From Marivirga arenosa (lineage in GTDB: Bacteria; Bacteroidota; Bacteroidia; Cytophagales; Cyclobacteriaceae): a stretch of DNA of 64,000 bases. The notes beneath the pieces are model-generated. The model had not been told where the DNA came from and did not search any database. It saw only the letters and a program-made list of their open reading frames with translations. Each line of letters opens with the position of its first letter. The stretch's first letter is position 1. Where the stretch lies: positions 248,001 to 312,000 of the forward strand of contig NZ_CP129968.2 of the NCBI RefSeq assembly GCF_030503875.2. Direction: 5' to 3'. Positions 53,354 to 61,400 of the stretch are shown here, one piece after another. A program made the position numbers and the translations under genes.

Positions 53354-55825
53354 TTACTTACTTAATAGTATTTTTCCTTTCTGATTTCCATTAAGTAAAA
53401 TCAGGTTTCCGTCATGATATGAACCACGGACTTGCCAAAAGTAGATGCCTGCTTCTGCTTTATTCCCGAACCTTGTTCCATCCCAACCTGAAGTATTCAT
53501 TTTATCGGGCTCTTGACTTCTAAAAACCACATTTCCTTCCCTGTCATATATTATAAACTCAAAATCATTTACATCTACTAAACCATATATCCTGAGTTTA
53601 TCATTTCGAGCATCACCGTTAGGAGTGAACATTTCTGGAATAAAAGCTTCTTGAATTACTTCAATTCTTACCGTATCATAGGAAAAACACCCATTAGCTG
53701 ATATTCCCTTCACTACGTATGCGGTAGTTGTTTCAGGTATTGCTATAGGATTTGAAATGTTAATTGCATTAAGATAAATGTTGGGAGCCCATTCATAAGC
53801 CACTGCACCATCTGCTTGAAGTTGAATTTGGCCTCCTCTTTTAATTACTGAAGTATTATTCAATATTTCTACTTGAGATTGATCTATAGTAATCGAAAAG
53901 GAGCTCTCAATTTTACATTCATTTACGTATGCCTCATAATTTATTTCGGTCTCATTTTCCACTAAAATATTTAGAGAAAAATCGCTTGATAAAAGATTAT
54001 TGTTTTCATACCAGTTAATACTATCTACTTTTTGGTCTAGATTAATATTAAGTTCTTGAACCTCACAAACAACAAAATCATTCAATTGATAATCTGATTC
54101 ATCAATTATGTTAATAACATAAATTTGATTGCTATTACAATCTGAATAATTTACATCTCTAAAATAAAGAGTATCTTCTTTTTCAACTAAGATTTCCACT
54201 TCTTGAAACTCACCTAAATAGCCATTCTTTTCGGAATACCAATATTTAGTTTTTGTGCTATCTCCAAGAGTAATAGTCCTCCCGACACAAGTATTAATTA
54301 TCTGTTCATTTACACTCTCACATATCTCAAAATTTCCGCAAGCCATATACCTCCCGCCACATTCTTCCGGGCAATATTCTGGTTTTAAATCATCTGGGAT
54401 AGCAATAGTTAATGAATTGTCGATAGGTTGAATACCATAACTGTAATTTCCTGATGGTAGATTATCCAATTTCAGCTCATTTGAATAGGAATTATTCCCT
54501 CTTGATGTTTTAATTCTATCACTGGAGTTGATATCAAAATTGGGCGATAAAAACTCTGTGGAATAATCACTGCTTCCGATAAAAACATCATAAGTGATAT
54601 TATCAGTAACTGTATGGTCATCTACTGCATCATTCCATACTATAATCACCCCATCTTGAGATTGAAAAGCAGTTTGAGAAGTTGGAACTTTAGGCGGTAG
54701 GTTTTCATTCCCATATTGATTTTCCCAGCCATAAAGTACAATGCCTGAAGAATCTTCTTCTGTAACAAAAGTGATATCCAAATCACCATCTCGATCGGGA
54801 TCATAAAAGCTGAGACTTTGAATATCTAAGCTTTCTATGGAATCAAGTTCATATTCGTTATTGGGTTTTTGAAAGATGAAAGCAGATTGGCTTAAATCGC
54901 TAATAAAAATATCTGTTAGGCCATCTGAATTGAAGTCTGCTAGGAAGCTTTTTTGAGGATTAAAGCCGGAGACATCAAAGATTACATGCTCAATAAAATT
55001 GGTACTATCATTTATGAAAACAGCTGATTTCAAAACGGCATTTGAGTCGCTATAATTTGCGAAGAAATCAGTTTTTCCATCATGATTATAATCGCCAAGT
55101 GAAACACTTTTATAATTTCCTTTTGGAAGACTAGTCTCTTTACGAACTGTAGAATCTTTATAATTTATTAAGATTGCTGGTGATTGAAGAGCAGCACTAT
55201 CAAAAGAAGTAATCAGAATATCATTTCTACCATCAAGATTAAAATCAAAAAATTGGAGCTCAGGTTTTTGAATTAATTTTGCAATTTCTTCTGATTTATT
55301 TAAAAAGCCTCCACTGGAATTTTCTAATAATGATAAACTTAGGGTATCATTACTGTTTTTCACATACAATAAATCCTTAAATCCATCTTTATTCCAGTCC
55401 TCTAGGTAAATCTGTTTTACATCTTCCAATTTGATTTTAAAAGAAGAGGTAAAATTGCTGCTCTCTTGAGTAAAAATCTCTAATGAATTATTTCCTGCAC
55501 TGTCTTTTGTAAAACCAATTACATCCAGTTGGTTATTATTATCAAGGTCTTCAATTTTTACCGGAAAGGTTGTTAGATTGGGTATTTGGATACTTCTTTC
55601 TTGAAAAGTAAGCCAATCAAATACAATCAAATGAGAGCTGTCCATTTTAGTGTTTAACTGAAGAGTAACTTCATGTAAACCATTATTATCAATATCTAGC
55701 CAAAATGAATTCTCTACATTATTAGCAATAATTTCATTAGTGTTTTTAATTTTCAAGTTTTGAGTAATGCCTTGATTTGAAAACACCATAATTAAGGCGA
55801 ATATTAAGGTTGATAGCTTTTTCAT
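53354..55825 (-). CDS. T9SS type B cargo protein with VCBS/FG-GAP repeats
   Basis: An 823-residue secreted protein with signal peptide (1-21). Residues about 40-365 carry FG-GAP/VCBS-type repeats with Asp-rich DxDxNN/DG loops (WLDIDNNGLHEVTLQ, DLDNNNQLDVIGF, DYNHDGKTDFFANY, DFNSDGLTDIFISD), likely a calcium-binding beta-propeller. A fibronectin/Ig-like middle and Cys-containing region follow. The C-terminal CHU_C gliding-associated domain (FIPEMFTPNGDARNDKLRIYG to GIYFWQVRG) is a T9SS type B sorting signal. The upstream sigma and TonB-domain genes suggest coordinated expression. Confidence 0.88.
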   Translation of the reverse strand: MKKLSTLIFALIMVFSNQGITQNLKIKNTNEIIANNVENSFWLDIDNNGLHEVTLQLNTKMDSSHLIVFDWLTFQERSIQIPNLTTFPVKIEDLDNNNQLDVIGFTKDSAGNNSLEIFTQESSNFTSSFKIKLEDVKQIYLEDWNKDGFKDLLYVKNSNDTLSLSLLENSSGGFLNKSEEIAKLIQKPELQFFDFNLDGRNDILITSFDSAALQSPAILINYKDSTVRKETSLPKGNYKSVSLGDYNHDGKTDFFANYSDSNAVLKSAVFINDSTNFIEHVIFDVSGFNPQKSFLADFNSDGLTDIFISDLSQSAFIFQKPNNEYELDSIESLDIQSLSFYDPDRDGDLDITFVTEEDSSGIVLYGWENQYGNENLPPKVPTSQTAFQSQDGVIIVWNDAVDDHTVTDNITYDVFIGSSDYSTEFLSPNFDINSSDRIKTSRGNNSYSNELKLDNLPSGNYSYGIQPIDNSLTIAIPDDLKPEYCPEECGGRYMACGNFEICESVNEQIINTCVGRTITLGDSTKTKYWYSEKNGYLGEFQEVEILVEKEDTLYFRDVNYSDCNSNQIYVINIIDESDYQLNDFVVCEVQELNINLDQKVDSINWYENNNLLSSDFSLNILVENETEINYEAYVNECKIESSFSITIDQSQVEILNNTSVIKRGGQIQLQADGAVAYEWAPNIYLNAINISNPIAIPETTTAYVVKGISANGCFSYDTVRIEVIQEAFIPEMFTPNGDARNDKLRIYGLVDVNDFEFIIYDREGNVVFRSQEPDKMNTSGWDGTRFGNKAEAGIYFWQVRGSYHDGNLILLNGNQKGKILLSK

Positions 55826-55828
55826 GAT

Positions 55829-56566
55829 TTAGTCTTTTTGCGGTTCAAATTCGAAAGACAATTGGATGCTTACTCTAGAATTTACGGGCTTGCCGTTTCT
55901 AATAGCGGGTTCCCATTTTGGCATATTCGATATTAGCCTTTCACACTCTTCATCAAATGGCGATCCTAATGAATTTTGAATCTGGATAATATTAGCTTCA
56001 CCTGTTTTACTAATCTCGAAGATTACGTTTACTGTCCCCTCTATTCCTTCCGATTTATCCACACTTTCCGGATAAATTATTCTTTCATTAAAGTATTGAT
56101 TTAGAGAATCTATACCGACAATTGGGATTGCTCTTTTATAGCCTAATTGTATCTTTTCTTCTTCATCTTTTGGCATATTCTGCTTTACAATCCCAGTTTC
56201 TTTTTTACTGTTACTCTTAATTGGGTTATTTGATCGTGAGATTTTCTCTTTATGGCTTTGCTTTGCTTTTGGAAGTTTTGGTAAAGATTTCTGCATAAAA
56301 TCTATATTGTTCTTTAATGCAATCTGGTCTTTTTCTGTGCTAATTTCCTCGTTATTTTTGACATAATTCCAATAGAAAAGGCTTGAGCCAATAATTGAAA
56401 CTACTGCTAAACTTGAGACAATTCTTATCATTGATTTCCTCACATTATTTTTATGCTGAAGCTGTTCTGTTCTTCTATTTAATAAAGCTTTGAAATCTTT
56501 ATGCTTCGAGATTTCTTGATTTGAAAGCTCTTTTAAATGATCTATATTTTTATATCCTCCTCTCAT
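55829..56566 (-). CDS. Membrane protein with TonB C-terminal domain (anti-sigma candidate)
   Basis: A 245-residue protein. Residues 1-45 are cytosolic and charged, a membrane helix follows (about 48-66), then a Lys/Ser-rich periplasmic linker and a TonB_C domain at about 165-240 (EGTVNVIFEISKTGEANIIQIQNSLGSPFDEECERLISNMPKWEPAIRNGKPVNSRVSIQL). The gene overlaps the ECF sigma gene by four bases, and the topology (short cytosolic part, helix, periplasmic sensor) fits an anti-sigma factor. No recognised anti-sigma motif is present, so this is inference. Confidence 0.78.
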   Translation of the reverse strand: MRGGYKNIDHLKELSNQEISKHKDFKALLNRRTEQLQHKNNVRKSMIRIVSSLAVVSIIGSSLFYWNYVKNNEEISTEKDQIALKNNIDFMQKSLPKLPKAKQSHKEKISRSNNPIKSNSKKETGIVKQNMPKDEEEKIQLGYKRAIPIVGIDSLNQYFNERIIYPESVDKSEGIEGTVNVIFEISKTGEANIIQIQNSLGSPFDEECERLISNMPKWEPAIRNGKPVNSRVSIQLSFEFEPQKD

Positions 56567-57132
56567 TTTACATTCATTTTTATTCTGAGCTTATCTAATA
56601 TTCTGTAGCATTTTACCTTGGCGTTGCTCTCTGTTACATCTAAAACTGCTGCTACTTCTTTAAATGAAAGGCCTTCAAAAAACCTAAGCTCAATAATGTC
56701 GAGTTCCTTTGATTTTAAGCTGTTAATTGCGATTTTCAATAATTGAAATTGATCATCTGAACTTTCTAAAGGGAATTCTTCGAATAGACTTTCAGACTTT
56801 AATAATTCAAGCGGGATTACTCTCTGATTTTTCTTTTTTCTAAATGCTAAATTTGATTCATTTAAAGCAATTCTATAAAGCCAGGAAGAAAATGGATATC
56901 CTTTATCTTTATATTGATGAATTTTTGTCATCGCTTTATAAAAAGTTTCTGAACACAATTCAGATGTTATTGCTGCATCACCATGCCTCTTATATAAAAA
57001 CCTAAAAATCGCATTATAGTATTTATCGTATAATGGTTCGAACCAGCGAGGATTTTCTTTAGCTCTTTTTATGCAATCCTCTTCGGAAGCATCTTGTATT
57101 ATTTTTTCACTATATTTTAAAAGTTTATCCAA
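56563..57132 (-). CDS. ECF-type RNA polymerase sigma factor
   Basis: A 189-residue sigma-70 family protein. Region 2 spans about 30-100 (FEPLYDKYYNAIFRFLYKRHGD to GYPFSSWLYRIALNESN), and region 4 about 128-185 (LKSKELDIIELRFFEGLSFKEVAAVLDVTESNAKVKCYRILDKL). Region 3 is absent, as in the ECF group. It is the first gene of a four-gene cluster with a TonB-domain membrane protein, a T9SS type B cargo protein and a PorP/OmpA protein. It likely autoregulates this cluster; inferred from order and the 4-bp overlap. Confidence 0.93.
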   Translation of the reverse strand: MDKLLKYSEKIIQDASEEDCIKRAKENPRWFEPLYDKYYNAIFRFLYKRHGDAAITSELCSETFYKAMTKIHQYKDKGYPFSSWLYRIALNESNLAFRKKKNQRVIPLELLKSESLFEEFPLESSDDQFQLLKIAINSLKSKELDIIELRFFEGLSFKEVAAVLDVTESNAKVKCYRILDKLRIKMNVK

Positions 57133-57271
57133 TTATCTGATTGATTTTATACTTGTAATTCAGAAGTAAGTGAAAAGATACACTTTATTTAAAAAAATTT
57201 TTTTACGCATATCTTTTTAGAATAAACAAATCTAGTTTTCACGAATTATACATAGGAAACACATCTAAATT

Positions 57272-57724
57272 ATGATGATTAAGAAATCTAAATGTAGCTC
57301 AATTCAATTCGTATTTTTGTTTCTATTGGTGGGTTGTGGAAATCCGGAAGGGTCAACTGAAAAAGAAGGAGTTCAACTGTATGATACAATTCAAGTAACC
57401 GCTACTGCCTATAATTCTGTTGAAAGCCAAACCAAGAAAAGAAACCCAAGTATTGCAGCATGGGGAGATACACTGAAGCCAGGTATGCAATCTATCGCGA
57501 TTTCGAGAGATTTTCTTAAAGAAGAGCTCTTAGAACATAACGATACAGTTTTGATTGAAGGATTAGAAGGGCCATATTTGGTGAAAGATAAAATGAATAA
57601 GCGCTGGACCCGTAAAATTGATATTTATATGGGCTTAGATGTTCAAGCTGCAAGAAGTTGGGGCAAGAAAGAGGTAGAAATTTATATACCTATTAAAAGT
57701 GAAGAAATAAAAAAAGAGGAATAG
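57272..57724 (+). CDS. 3D-domain lipoprotein
   Basis: A 150-residue protein with lipobox LLVGC (Cys22). Residues about 44-145 match the 3D (Asp-Asp-Asp) domain: VTATAYNSVESQTKKRNPSIAAWGDTL, AISRDFLKEELL, and YLVKDKMNKRWTRKIDIYMGLDVQAARSWGKKEVEIYI. The conserved aspartates (VKDKM, KIDIYM) are present. The double-psi beta-barrel fold is related to lytic transglycosylases such as MltA, so a peptidoglycan role is plausible. Divergent from the ECF sigma gene. Confidence 0.88.
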   Translation: MMIKKSKCSSIQFVFLFLLVGCGNPEGSTEKEGVQLYDTIQVTATAYNSVESQTKKRNPSIAAWGDTLKPGMQSIAISRDFLKEELLEHNDTVLIEGLEGPYLVKDKMNKRWTRKIDIYMGLDVQAARSWGKKEVEIYIPIKSEEIKKEE

Positions 57725-57943
57725 TTATTCCTCCTCTTCATTATCTTTTTTAATATCCTCTAAATCATCCCTATCTTTCAGCTTTTTATCCTCAACTTCT
57801 TCATTAAGGAATTGATTAATCTTATCAATATCAAAACTAGTTTGAATCTCACCGAAGGAATCAATTTTTACATCAAAGCCTTCTAATTTTGGGTTGACAT
57901 TCGGTTTTTTATGTTTTTTACTATCGTCTTTCTTTTTAGGCAT
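57725..57943 (-). CDS. Small charged hypothetical protein beside gltX
   Basis: A 72-residue, Lys/Asp/Glu-rich protein. The core VNPKLEGFDVKIDSFGEIQTSFDIDKINQFLN (about 16-48) looks ordered and conserved in style, followed by an acidic tail. Similar short proteins occur in Bacteroidota, without known function to me. It follows gltX by 2 bp on the same strand and its stop abuts the 3D-lipoprotein stop, so it is co-transcribed with gltX. Confidence 0.8.
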   Translation of the reverse strand: MPKKKDDSKKHKKPNVNPKLEGFDVKIDSFGEIQTSFDIDKINQFLNEEVEDKKLKDRDDLEDIKKDNEEEE

Positions 57944-57945
57944 TA

Positions 57946-59487
57946 TTAAGAAATTTGGTCCTTTAGCTTATCTAACGCTATTCGGATCCTTTCTGTTATT
58001 TCTTCTTTGCCTAAAATCTCAATAATATCCATCAAATCTGGTCCGCCTGCTTCTCCCGTAATACTAACTCTTAAAGATTGCATTACTTTTCCCATGCCTA
58101 TTCCTTCTTGCTCCAATACAGCAGCAAAAGTTGCCTTGGCATTTCCAGCATCAAGGTGTTCTACTTTCTCTAAAGCATCTGCGTATAAGCCTAAGGCTTT
58201 ATCCACATCGGCATTCCATTTTTTACGCACTACCTTTTCATCATAATGATCTGGTTTTTTAAAGAAATACTGTCCTTGGGTCCAGAATTCAGTAGGGAAA
58301 GTAACACGCTCTTTTAATGCATGAACAATACGCTCTAGTTTTTGCTGTGAAACTTCAATGCCATTAGCTTCAGTATCTTTCTTTAAATAATCTGCTAACT
58401 CAGCATTCGTTTTACTTTTCAAATACTGCTCATTGAACCACTTCGCTTTTTGGATATCAAACTTGGCTCCTGCTTTTCCGATTCTTTCGAGTGAGAAAGC
58501 ATTTATTAATTCCTCTAAACTGAAAATCTCTTGCTCCCCTCCTGGGTTCCAGCCTAAGAATGCTAAAAAGTTAATCAAAGCATCTGGCAGGTAGCCATCT
58601 TCTTTAAAGCCTGCTAACATTTCTCCTGAAGCAGGGTCTTTCCATTCCATTGGGAAGATTGGGAAACCATGTTTTTCGGCATCACGCTTACTTAATTTAC
58701 CATTTCCATCTGGTTTTAGTAATAATGGTAAGTGAGCAAATGTTGGCATGGTATCTTCCCAACCTAAAAACTGATAGAGTAACACATGCAATGGTGCAGA
58801 TGGTAACCATTCTTCTCCTCTGATTACATGCGTGATTCCCATTAAATGGTCATCCACTACATTAGCTAAATGATAGGTAGGCATTCCATCTGACTTCATG
58901 ATGATTTTATCATCAATTTGAGTAGAGTGAACCATTACCCAACCTCTTACTTTATCGTTTAGTCTGATTTCTTCTTTTCTAGGTACCTTCAATCTAATAA
59001 CATAAGGCTCACCAGCATCAAGTTTTTGTTGTACTTCCTCTTTGGAAAGTGTCAAGGCGTTTTTCATCTGCATGCGAGTAATCGCATTATACTGAGGAGT
59101 ATCTACTCGAGCTGCTTTCAAACGCTCACGCATTTCATCTAATTCTTCTGCAGTGTCGAATGCGTAATATGCTTTATCTTCATCAAGCAATTGCTGTGCA
59201 TATTTTGCATAAATTTCCTTACGCTCACTTTGCCTATACGGCCCTACTTCACCTTCATCATTCCATGGGCTTTCATCAGGTGTAATCCCTAACCATTTTA
59301 AAGTTTGGTGAATATAATCCTCTGCTCCTTCTACATATCTGTTTTGATCAGTGTCTTCAATTCTTAAAATGAATTTCCCACCTTCTTTTTTCGCAAAAAG
59401 GTAATTATATAAAGCCGTTCTAACTCCACCGATATGAAGTGGTCCGGTTGGACTAGGGGCAAAACGTACACGTACAGCTTGACTCAT
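57946..59487 (-). CDS. gltX: Glutamyl-tRNA synthetase
   Basis: A 513-residue class I aminoacyl-tRNA synthetase charging tRNA-Glu. HIGH-type signature PTGPLHIGG (residues 12-20) and KMSKS-type KLSKRDAEKHG near residue 264. The catalytic Rossmann core includes VVDDHLMGITHVIRGEEWLPSAPLH. The C-terminal anticodon-binding part (about 330-513) includes ERIGKAGAKFDIQKAKWFNEQYL. Normal family length. Essential housekeeping gene. Confidence 0.97.
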   Translation of the reverse strand: MSQAVRVRFAPSPTGPLHIGGVRTALYNYLFAKKEGGKFILRIEDTDQNRYVEGAEDYIHQTLKWLGITPDESPWNDEGEVGPYRQSERKEIYAKYAQQLLDEDKAYYAFDTAEELDEMRERLKAARVDTPQYNAITRMQMKNALTLSKEEVQQKLDAGEPYVIRLKVPRKEEIRLNDKVRGWVMVHSTQIDDKIIMKSDGMPTYHLANVVDDHLMGITHVIRGEEWLPSAPLHVLLYQFLGWEDTMPTFAHLPLLLKPDGNGKLSKRDAEKHGFPIFPMEWKDPASGEMLAGFKEDGYLPDALINFLAFLGWNPGGEQEIFSLEELINAFSLERIGKAGAKFDIQKAKWFNEQYLKSKTNAELADYLKKDTEANGIEVSQQKLERIVHALKERVTFPTEFWTQGQYFFKKPDHYDEKVVRKKWNADVDKALGLYADALEKVEHLDAGNAKATFAAVLEQEGIGMGKVMQSLRVSITGEAGGPDLMDIIEILGKEEITERIRIALDKLKDQIS

Positions 59488-59609
59488 GAGATTTATGTTT
59501 TTATGCTAATGGGCTGCAAAATTAATCAATAATGTGTAAAACTCGCATAAAGATTAGATTTATGCCCCAATATTATGATTCCTAATCAACCCTTATTTTG
59601 AATACTTTT

Positions 59610-59630
59610 AATAGGTGTGTCATACCTATT
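59610..59630. promoter_or_regulatory. Inverted repeat upstream of gltX
   Basis: AATAGGT-(7 nt)-ACCTATT in the 272-bp gap between gltX and the small ORF at 59760. It may be an operator for either side. Apart from this element I see nothing definite in the gap. Confidence 0.3.
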
Positions 59631-59759
59631 TATCGCAATTTTTAAATAATCTGTAGAATTAATTTAGTCTTTAAGGTATTTGAAAACAGAAATTATTAAA
59701 TTACACTTGTATGTAATAATGGCCTCATAGCTCACTATCAAACTTAAAATACTAATATT

Positions 59760-59891
59760 ATGGAAAAGCAAATGTCTAATTTGAATAATGATAAAAAAGG
59801 AAACCCAACTATTATGATCTGTTTAAAGTGCATTGTGTTTATGTCACTTTTCCCAGGTATTTACTTAATTGGCCGCTTTTTTATACTTTAA
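59760..59891 (+). CDS. Possible 43-aa membrane peptide
   Basis: A short ORF with ATG at 59760 and TAA at 59889-59891. The first 17 residues are polar (MEKQMSNLNNDKKGNPT), followed by a hydrophobic helix with two Cys (MICLKCIVFMSLFPGIYLIG) and FFIL. Good AT-rich spacing upstream. The topology is that of a small membrane protein, but there is no comparison data, so chance is possible. Confidence 0.35.
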   Translation: MEKQMSNLNNDKKGNPTIMICLKCIVFMSLFPGIYLIGRFFIL

Positions 59892-59899
59892 AATATAAC

Positions 59900-60439
59900 C
59901 TATTTTCTTACTCGTTTAAATTGGTTTTGCACAATACTATTTAAATATATTTTAGTATTAATACATTCAAAATTTAATGAGTGTTCTAGTGATGAAAATA
60001 AAGAGACTCCCTCACCGAGTAAAATAGGGATTTTGGTGATGGTCATTTCATCTATCAAATCCTCTTTTAGGAAACTTTGAATTAATTTTCCTCCATCGAT
60101 ATACAAATTAGAATAGCCCTTATTATGAATAGTATTTAAAACGGAATTTAAACCTCCTTTTAATAATTCTACTTTTCCGGAAAGTTCGTCAGGTATCTGT
60201 TTTAAAGAATTACTTAATACAAAAACAGGCTTTTCATATGGCCATTCAATATCAAAACCAGAAACTGTATCAAAAGTATTTCTACCCATCAATAAAGCAT
60301 CGACCCCATTCATAAATTGCTGATAACCCATATCATCTTGATCAGGGTTTGGGATTGAATGGAGCCAATCAATATTGCCATTTTTATCCGCAATAAAATT
60401 ATCTATACTGGTAGCAATAAAAACTTTGTTTTTAGACAT
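59900..60439 (-). CDS. Dihydrofolate reductase-like / RibD C-terminal domain protein
   Basis: A 179-residue protein of the RibD C-terminal/DHFR-like superfamily: VFIATSIDNFIADKNGNIDWLHSIP, DALLMGRNTFDTVSGF, KPVFVLSNS, GYSNLYIDGGKLIQSFLKEDLIDEMTITKIPILLGEGVSLF. These reduce pyrimidine or related substrates with NADPH; the exact substrate is unknown. Confidence 0.92.
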   Translation of the reverse strand: MSKNKVFIATSIDNFIADKNGNIDWLHSIPNPDQDDMGYQQFMNGVDALLMGRNTFDTVSGFDIEWPYEKPVFVLSNSLKQIPDELSGKVELLKGGLNSVLNTIHNKGYSNLYIDGGKLIQSFLKEDLIDEMTITKIPILLGEGVSLFSSLEHSLNFECINTKIYLNSIVQNQFKRVRK

Positions 60440-60462
60440 TATATTAATTTCTAGTGAAATTA

Positions 60463-61152
60463 CTAGAAAGAATAGCCTATTCCAATTGAAGGTACAGTGA
60501 AGTTTGGTTTCTCACCAAATATTAAATCCACACCATAAATTACCGCATTACCAATAGCCATTTCTACCAAGTCATCAGTAGCAAAGCCTAATAGAGTAGT
60601 AGATGTAAAGCCTACCTGGAAGAATACACTATGAGATGGTTTTTGGAAACGATAGTGCATGTTAAAAGTACTGGTAGGAATTCCGTAGTTTCTTACTTCC
60701 TGTTGTCTACCATTATACCATTGCCCGTAATATCCTGCCCATCCGAAGCCCATAGTAAATAAGTGACTTTTTCTTCCTACTAGCATATTAAACTCGAAAC
60801 TAGCATTTGCTAACTTTAAATCATCATATTGGGGAATGGGAAGGTAAAATCCACCAAGTTTGGCTGCAAAATTTATTAATCCATTCTTAGTTATAATTCT
60901 TTCATAATTAAAAGACGCTGGGATCGATGAACCTAGAACATTAAGGTAAAAAGAGTTTCTACTAAACTTTTCTCCTTTGACCCTTCTGGGCTCACCATCG
61001 TCTTTATTAAAATCTATAGTTGATCGCTTAACAGTAGTTTTAGAAGTTGGGGTATTAGTTTTCGGTTTTGGCTTTGGTTTAATTTCATAGGTTGTTTGTG
61101 CTTGTGCTACAACAACACTAAGAACTAATAGAATTGTAAATAACTTCTTCAT
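60463..61152 (-). CDS. Predicted outer-membrane protein
   Basis: A 229-residue protein with signal peptide (1-18, ending AQAQ). A Lys/Pro/Thr-rich linker (KPKPKPKTNTPTSKTTVKR) is followed by a beta-barrel-like domain with aromatic-rich strands (NSFYLNVLGSSIPASFNYERI, LFTMGFGWAGYYGQWYNG, HSVFFQVGFTS) and the terminal aromatic GIGYSF. The Pro/Lys linker may span peptidoglycan. Function unknown. It sits 23 bp upstream of the reductase-like gene and likely shares its transcript. Confidence 0.75.
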   Translation of the reverse strand: MKKLFTILLVLSVVVAQAQTTYEIKPKPKPKTNTPTSKTTVKRSTIDFNKDDGEPRRVKGEKFSRNSFYLNVLGSSIPASFNYERIITKNGLINFAAKLGGFYLPIPQYDDLKLANASFEFNMLVGRKSHLFTMGFGWAGYYGQWYNGRQQEVRNYGIPTSTFNMHYRFQKPSHSVFFQVGFTSTTLLGFATDDLVEMAIGNAVIYGVDLIFGEKPNFTVPSIGIGYSF

Positions 61153-61352
61153 ATCATAAATAAATTAGTGCGAACTGGCTAAAACCAAATAATGGGCCAA
61201 AAATTTTGTTAAACCATTGGTTATTAACCTCTGGAATATAGTATTGGGCCAGATGATTTTTGTTACAAAACAAATATGATATAATTATTTTTATTTTTTT
61301 TATATTATTTCAATTAAACCATACATGGCAAATATTGAACATAAAATAAAAA

Positions 61353-61376
61353 AGCACGCTCTTTCAAGCGTGCTTC
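61353..61376. terminator. Terminator downstream of M3 peptidase gene
   Basis: Perfect 9-bp stem AAGCACGCT (61353-61361) and AGCGTGCTT (61368-61376) with a 6-nt loop, preceded on the plus strand by an A-tract, i.e. a T-tract for minus-strand transcription of the peptidase gene. Confidence 0.8.
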
Positions 61377-61400
61377 AGAATTAAATAAATCAGCTACTTA

